64,000 nt of DNA, from NCBI GenBank assembly GCA_021772915.1, contig JAJFLB010000012.1:62001-126000 (forward strand). Reading direction: 5' to 3'. The position numbers and the translations under genes were made by a program. The stretch comes from Gammaproteobacteria bacterium (GTDB taxonomy: Bacteria; Pseudomonadota; Gammaproteobacteria; Xanthomonadales; SZUA-36). Below are positions 60,968 through 64,000 of this stretch, in pieces (the first letter of the stretch is position 1; every line of letters begins with the position of its first letter). Under the pieces are notes generated by a model that made no database searches, had not been told where the DNA came from, and saw only the letters and a list, made by a program, of their open reading frames with translations.

Positions 60968-61036
60968 CTAGTGCTCCTTGCCGCGAAATGCCACAGCGGC
61001 GCTGAATCCGTAATTATCACATGGGAGGAGCACTAG
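60968..61036. repeat. CTAG-bounded 69-bp inverted repeat element
   Basis: CTAGTGCTCCT (60968-60978) is inverted at 61026-61036 (AGGAGCACTAG), a perfect 11-bp pair around 47 bp. The left end carries the AAGGAG used by nudC and the right end holds the TAG stop of erpA. Unlike the other copies, the sequence is not CCCGCAT-type, so it may be a different element with the same target preference. Confidence 0.45.
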
Positions 61037-61380
61037 ACCGAGAAAGATGAGCCACAACCACAGGTCGTTGCGGCGTTAGGATTGCGGATTACGAACTGTG
61101 CCCCCTGCAGGTTCTCGCTGTAGTCCACTTCGGCTCCCATGAGGTATTGAAAGCTCAATGGGTCGACCAATAAAGTTACGCCTTCATTGGTGACTGCGAT
61201 ATCGTCTGTGGTGCTGTCTTCATCGAATGTGAAGCCATACTGAAAACCCGAACAGCCGCCGCCAGAAATATACACGCGGAGCTTCAGTTCAGGATTATGC
61301 TCCTCCATGATCAGTTCCATCACCTTTTTAGCGGCTGCGTTTGTAAAAACGATCGCGTTTTCAGGTATTTCGTTTTGCAT
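61033..61380 (-). CDS. erpA: Iron-sulfur cluster insertion protein ErpA
   Basis: 115 residues from the ATG at 61380 (a GTG at 61404 would add 8). The A-type Fe-S carrier fold has Cys43 in [11 protein letters not shown] and Cys107/Cys109 in the C-terminal [10 protein letters not shown], which bind and transfer a [2Fe-2S] or [4Fe-4S] cluster. LRVYISGGG and [19 protein letters not shown] match ErpA, not IscA or SufA. It matures isoprenoid-pathway enzymes and respiratory Fe-S proteins. The stop lies within the CTAG-bounded repeat. Confidence 0.95.
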   Translation of the reverse strand: MQNEIPENAIVFTNAAAKKVMELIMEEHNPELKLRVYISGGGCSGFQYGFTFDEDSTTDDIAVTNEGVTLLVDPLSFQYLMGAEVDYSENLQGAQFVIRNPNAATTCGCGSSFSV

Positions 61381-61457
61381 CCGGACTTCTACTTTTCCCG
61401 CCACCTAATATAGATACCTTAACTATGGCGGTTCAGCTTGGTTATTTCAATCATTCG

Positions 61458-61724
61458 TAGGGGCCGTTCTCACACACCAGGCTGCGCTGTTGTGCCTGAA
61501 AATGCGCCAGGCAAGGCGTGAGGAGAGAGGTTTAGTTACTCCAAATGAACGACGAACAACGCTGCATGGAGCATTTTCAGCCGCAACCCGAAGGGCCGGA
61601 CCTATTTTTCGCCCAGCGGCGTTATCATTCGCTCATGTAGACCAAGCTACACAGCGCTCATTCTGCCTTGCTGGACAAAAAATAGCTTCCGGCAGCGTAG
61701 CCTGGTATGTGAGAACGGCCCCTA
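61458..61724. mobile_element. Second MITE-like element, 267 bp, 32-bp terminal inverted repeats
   Basis: The left end (61458-61489, starting TAGGGGCCGTTCTCACACAC) and right end (61693-61724) match inversely at 30 of 32 positions. The ends are TA...TA, consistent with a TA target duplication. Interior about 200 bp, no open transposase. It lies in the 385-bp gap between erpA and the small 60-residue gene. The sequence is unlike the CCCGCAT family, so at least two MITE families are present. The gap's remainder holds the terminator that follows. Confidence 0.6.
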
Positions 61725-61737
61725 GTACTTCGCGGGT

Positions 61738-61776
61738 GACAGGGCGATTGGCTGGTCAACAGCCAATCGCCCTGTC
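61738..61776. terminator. 17-bp perfect hairpin, probable terminator
   Basis: 61738-61754 (GACAGGGCGATTGGCTG) is perfectly complementary to 61760-61776 around loop GTCAA. It lies 14 bp downstream of the MITE and just beyond the 3' end of the small minus-strand gene (stop at 61790), so it would terminate that gene's transcript. No run of T follows on the minus strand, so it is a strong stem without a canonical tail. Confidence 0.55.
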
Positions 61777-61789
61777 GTACTGGCAGTTA

Positions 61790-61972
61790 TTACAATCCGC
61801 GAATCGATTTGATTTCGTCTTTTGAGATGCCCAGCCACTCAAGAAATGACTGGTGCCCATCAGGGTATCTGGCTTCAAATCTCTGATGCCATTCCCTCAT
61901 GGTCTCATCACTAAGACCAATTTCCCGAAATAACAGCACCCAGTTTTCCTTTGTCATACTTTCGTTACTCAT
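61790..61972 (-). CDS. Small conserved-looking protein, unknown function
   Basis: 60 residues, probably from the ATG at 61972 (a second at 61957). The sequence is dense in charged and aromatic residues (MTKENWVLLFREIGLSDETMREWHQRFEARYPDGHQSF) with the C-terminal LGISKDEIKSIRGL, and reads as two or three helices. I recall similar short proteins in other Proteobacteria, where the Trp-His helix is conserved, but no function is known. It has a terminator-like hairpin behind it and no close upstream gene on its strand. Confidence 0.6.
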   Translation of the reverse strand: MSNESMTKENWVLLFREIGLSDETMREWHQRFEARYPDGHQSFLEWLGISKDEIKSIRGL

Positions 61973-62333
61973 TTCATTCTCCTAAGGTTTCAGTAGCAAA
62001 TCGTTGACGGTTCCCACCGTCGAAGTCAATTCTGAACTATGAAGTTATAGACAGGTCAAGCACGTACGCAGAAGCCATTATTTGTATTGCGCAGTTTGCA
62101 GTGCATGACACCCGAAAAAACTGGGAAGCACAGAAGGCTGCACGCAAAAAAAAGCGGCCGAAGCCGCTTATGATCCTGCAATTTATTGTATTTATTGTCG
62201 TTTGTTATAGTTTTTGGCAAGCCCCAACAGGAGGGTTGGGCAGTTTATACTCCCTGTTGAAGACCAGGTCAAGCTAACCGCACAAATAAAAGTGTGTCCA
62301 CGTCGTTCATTGCACCTGTTGAGGTCGGGCGCT
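61973..62333. other. Gene-free stretch with the cysQ terminator
   Basis: About 360 bp between the 60-residue gene and cysQ. It contains the UUCG-loop terminator at 62146-62169 and a weaker hairpin CCCAAC (62223-62228) / GTTGGG (62235-62240). Nothing else convincing is seen, and no gene is visible. Confidence 0.4.
62146..62169 (-). terminator. Rho-independent terminator with UUCG tetraloop
   Basis: Read on the minus strand: AAGCGGC, loop TTCG, GCCGCTT, then a run of T (62153-62146). A 7-bp GC-rich stem closed by the stable UUCG tetraloop and followed by a T-tract is a textbook intrinsic terminator. It ends the cysQ transcript, 165 nt after the stop codon. Confidence 0.8.
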
Positions 62334-63149
62334 TTAACGACACTCCTGAAACGGCCAGAGCCATTCTCGTGCCGGGTCGCCAAATACGAAAAAATGTGGA
62401 TTCAAAAAACTTTCCTTCCGATTGTAAGACAATGAAGTGCCATCAATCTCAACCACTTGACCACCGGCAGCCTCAACTACCGCTTGTGCCGCAGCGGTGT
62501 CCCATTCACTGGTGGGACCCGTGCGTGGATAGAAATCTGCCTGGCCTTCTGCTATGTGGCAAAACTTCAGTGAACTGCCCATGCTGACAACTTCAGTGGG
62601 TCCCAAATTACGAAGTTGGCTGGCGAGTTCGGGGTTGGCGTGTGAACGGCTGCCGACAACGAGAGCTGGTTCCGCTGCTGGTTGTCTCACTTCAATAGCC
62701 ACGGCCTGGTCGGTACCAACCTGCCGCCAGGCACCATGACCCCTTGCACCAAAGTAGCTTGTAGTACTGACTGGTACATGGACAATGCCAAGTACCGGTT
62801 GGTGATCACAAATCAGGGCGATATTAACCGTGAACTCCCCGTTGCGATTGATGAATTCCTTGGTGCCATCCAGGGGATCAACCAGCCAGTATTTCTGCCA
62901 GTTTCTGCGGGTATGCCAGGGTATATCGGCATGTTCTTCAGAAAGGACCGGGATGTCCGGCCAAAATCGGGTTAACTCAGCCATGATCAATTCATGACTG
63001 GCCAGGTCGGCACGGGTAAGTGGTGAGTCGTCTGCTTTATAAGTGATACCCATGTCCCCGGTGTACCACTTCAGTATGGTCATACCGGCCCGGGAGCTGA
63101 TATCTACCAGGCGGTCCAGGTCTTGCTGAAGATTTTCACCGGTGAGCAT
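62334..63149 (-). CDS. cysQ: 3'(2'),5'-bisphosphate nucleotidase CysQ
   Basis: 271 residues from the ATG at 63149. The lithium-sensitive phosphatase metal motif is DPLDGTKEF (91-99) with VLSEEHAD (68-75, Glu71) and the C-terminal TSEWDTAAAQAV. The fold is that of inositol monophosphatase. It dephosphorylates 3'-phosphoadenosine 5'-phosphate to AMP, clearing the by-product of sulfate assimilation. It is followed on the minus strand by the UUCG terminator. The NudE gene lies 96 bp upstream in the same direction, the usual nudE-cysQ arrangement of gammaproteobacteria. Confidence 0.92.
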   Translation of the reverse strand: MLTGENLQQDLDRLVDISSRAGMTILKWYTGDMGITYKADDSPLTRADLASHELIMAELTRFWPDIPVLSEEHADIPWHTRRNWQKYWLVDPLDGTKEFINRNGEFTVNIALICDHQPVLGIVHVPVSTTSYFGARGHGAWRQVGTDQAVAIEVRQPAAEPALVVGSRSHANPELASQLRNLGPTEVVSMGSSLKFCHIAEGQADFYPRTGPTSEWDTAAAQAVVEAAGGQVVEIDGTSLSYNRKESFLNPHFFVFGDPAREWLWPFQECR

Positions 63150-63245
63150 ATTGCACCTGGCAGCTGGCGAACAAAAACACCCCGGCAATCATGTGATCAC
63201 TTGCTTGCCGGCTGGGCCAGACTGGTGCAGGGTGCGGCGAAAGTG

Positions 63246-63797
63246 TCATTTAGATTCCTGTTGCAGATAGTCTCGCGCGATATACAGGGCGGCGATACTT
63301 CGGCCCTCGGTACAGTCAGGTCGTTGCACCAGTGTATGTAAATCCCTGATTGGCCAGGGAACGATCTCCAGTTCTTCCGGCTCGTCACCAACGAGCTTTT
63401 CCGGGTAGAGATTACGTGCCAGTACCACGTGGGTACTGTGAGACATGTAACCTGGTGCGAGACTTAAGGTAGTCAGTTCATACAGGTCTTCGGCACCGTA
63501 ACCGATCTCTTCTTTGAGTTCCCTTTGTGCGCCCTCCACTATGGATTCATCGGCTTCAAGACGACCTTTTACCAGACCCAGTTCGTAGTGATGGAGCCCC
63601 GCGGCGTACTCCCGCACCAGCAGTACGGTGTCCTCGTCAGGCATCGGTATCACGATAACTGCACCGAGACCCCTGCTGTGCAGACGTTCATAGGTACGTT
63701 TTGCGCCGTTACGAAACTCCAGATCAAGTTGCTCAATACGAAATAGCTTTCCTGGATCAAGGTCACGTTTGGCATGAATTTTTGGAAGTCTTTCCAT
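63246..63797 (-). CDS. nudE: ADP compounds hydrolase NudE
   Basis: 183 residues. The Nudix box is GRLEADESIVEGAQRELKEE (78-97) followed by IGYGAEDLYEL. The N-terminal KIHAKRDLDPGKLFRIEQLDLEFRNGAKRTYERLH is the NudE-type lead-in. The enzyme hydrolyses ADP-ribose, Ap3A, NADH and similar nucleoside diphosphate derivatives. It lies directly upstream of cysQ (96 bp) and directly downstream of the IMPase-family gene (6 bp) on the minus strand, so it is part of an operon. Confidence 0.9.
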   Translation of the reverse strand: MERLPKIHAKRDLDPGKLFRIEQLDLEFRNGAKRTYERLHSRGLGAVIVIPMPDEDTVLLVREYAAGLHHYELGLVKGRLEADESIVEGAQRELKEEIGYGAEDLYELTTLSLAPGYMSHSTHVVLARNLYPEKLVGDEPEELEIVPWPIRDLHTLVQRPDCTEGRSIAALYIARDYLQQESK

Positions 63798-63803
63798 CGG
63801 GGC

Positions 63804-64000
63804 TCAGTCTCGGTTCAATTCTGTCAACAAGGTTTCATGTAATGGCCGCGTAGCAGCCAGTACCGAGTGTGTATCCAGGCTGATTGGTTGGTTGTCCAGG
63901 TCGGTAAACACCCCGCCCGCTTCTGTAATGATGACGTACAGAGCGGCAATATCCAGGATGTTTACATCGGATTCAATAATGGCATCCAACTGGCCGGCGG
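63804..64000 (-). CDS. Inositol-monophosphatase-family protein, C-terminal end (cut by window edge)
   Basis: Only the last ~65 residues are in the window. The frame is open to the right edge, and the TTG at 63989 is internal. GQLDAIIESDVNILDIAALYVIITEAGGVFTDL is the conserved C-terminal part of IMPase/histidinol-phosphatase proteins, with the metal Asp in ILDIAAL. Six bp separate it from nudE. Likely a HisN- or SuhB-like phosphatase; the missing N-terminus prevents assignment. Confidence 0.75.
   Translation of the reverse strand, partial: AGQLDAIIESDVNILDIAALYVIITEAGGVFTDLDNQPISLDTHSVLAATRPLHETLLTELNRD

Overview
The window reads as a chromosomal segment of a Gammaproteobacterium. The evidence is ErpA, NudC with its SQPWPF motif, AmpE, NudE beside CysQ, a Cys-poor Mg-type HemB, TonB-dependent uptake, and RND/DUF1302/DUF1329 envelope proteins. 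Base composition is fairly even, at a moderate GC. I see no rRNA, tRNA, phage or plasmid genes, no CRISPR array and no intact transposase. Many genes serve oxidation of organic compounds, which suggests an aerobic or facultative heterotroph. The species cannot be named from the sequence alone.

Layout. 1-25 kb holds mixed metabolic genes: the C-terminal half of an MFS transporter, an FAH-family enzyme next to an internally deleted ABM-like gene, a LytS/LytTR two-component pair, an acyl-CoA dehydrogenase, a porin, a TauE-type exporter and moaA. Next come two orphan radical SAM enzymes, a cysteine-synthase-like PLP enzyme, an AlaA-like aminotransferase, a peroxiredoxin-like protein, a reductive-dehalogenase-like Fe-S protein, a cyclase-iorA-iorB operon and a class V aminotransferase.

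25.3-54.0 kb looks like one catabolic island of four operons. (1) A TonB receptor, a Tat lipoprotein of the gluconate-dehydrogenase subunit 3 type and a GMC oxidoreductase (+). (2) A Ycf48-like lipoprotein, an RND pump, DUF1302, DUF1329 and a deiodinase-like redoxin (-). (3) A MarR regulator, the three subunits of an XDH-type molybdenum hydroxylase, a membrane-anchored CoxG and a complete Mo-bisPGD oxidoreductase of A-B-C type (+). (4) A DUF485/ActP symporter, a PaaK-type CoA ligase, an MBL protein lacking part of its metal motif, a FAD monooxygenase and a DUF2783 protein (-), with a divergent LuxR regulator. Operons 2 and 3 diverge from an AT-rich 199-bp region carrying three perfect palindromes, and operons 3 and 4 converge. 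I infer uptake, periplasmic oxidation, Mo-dependent hydroxylation and CoA activation of an organic (probably cyclic or aromatic) acid. The substrate is unknown.

54-64 kb is mostly housekeeping: SDR, MaoC, hemB, ampE-btuF-DUF819, nudC, erpA, cysQ, nudE and the end of an inositol-monophosphatase-family gene.

Dispersed through the window are palindromic repeats bounded by TA or CTAG, including two MITE-like elements of about 300 and 267 bp. Several sit exactly at gene ends, where the TAG of CTAG is the stop codon. This fits IS630/Tc1-type insertion at CTAG.
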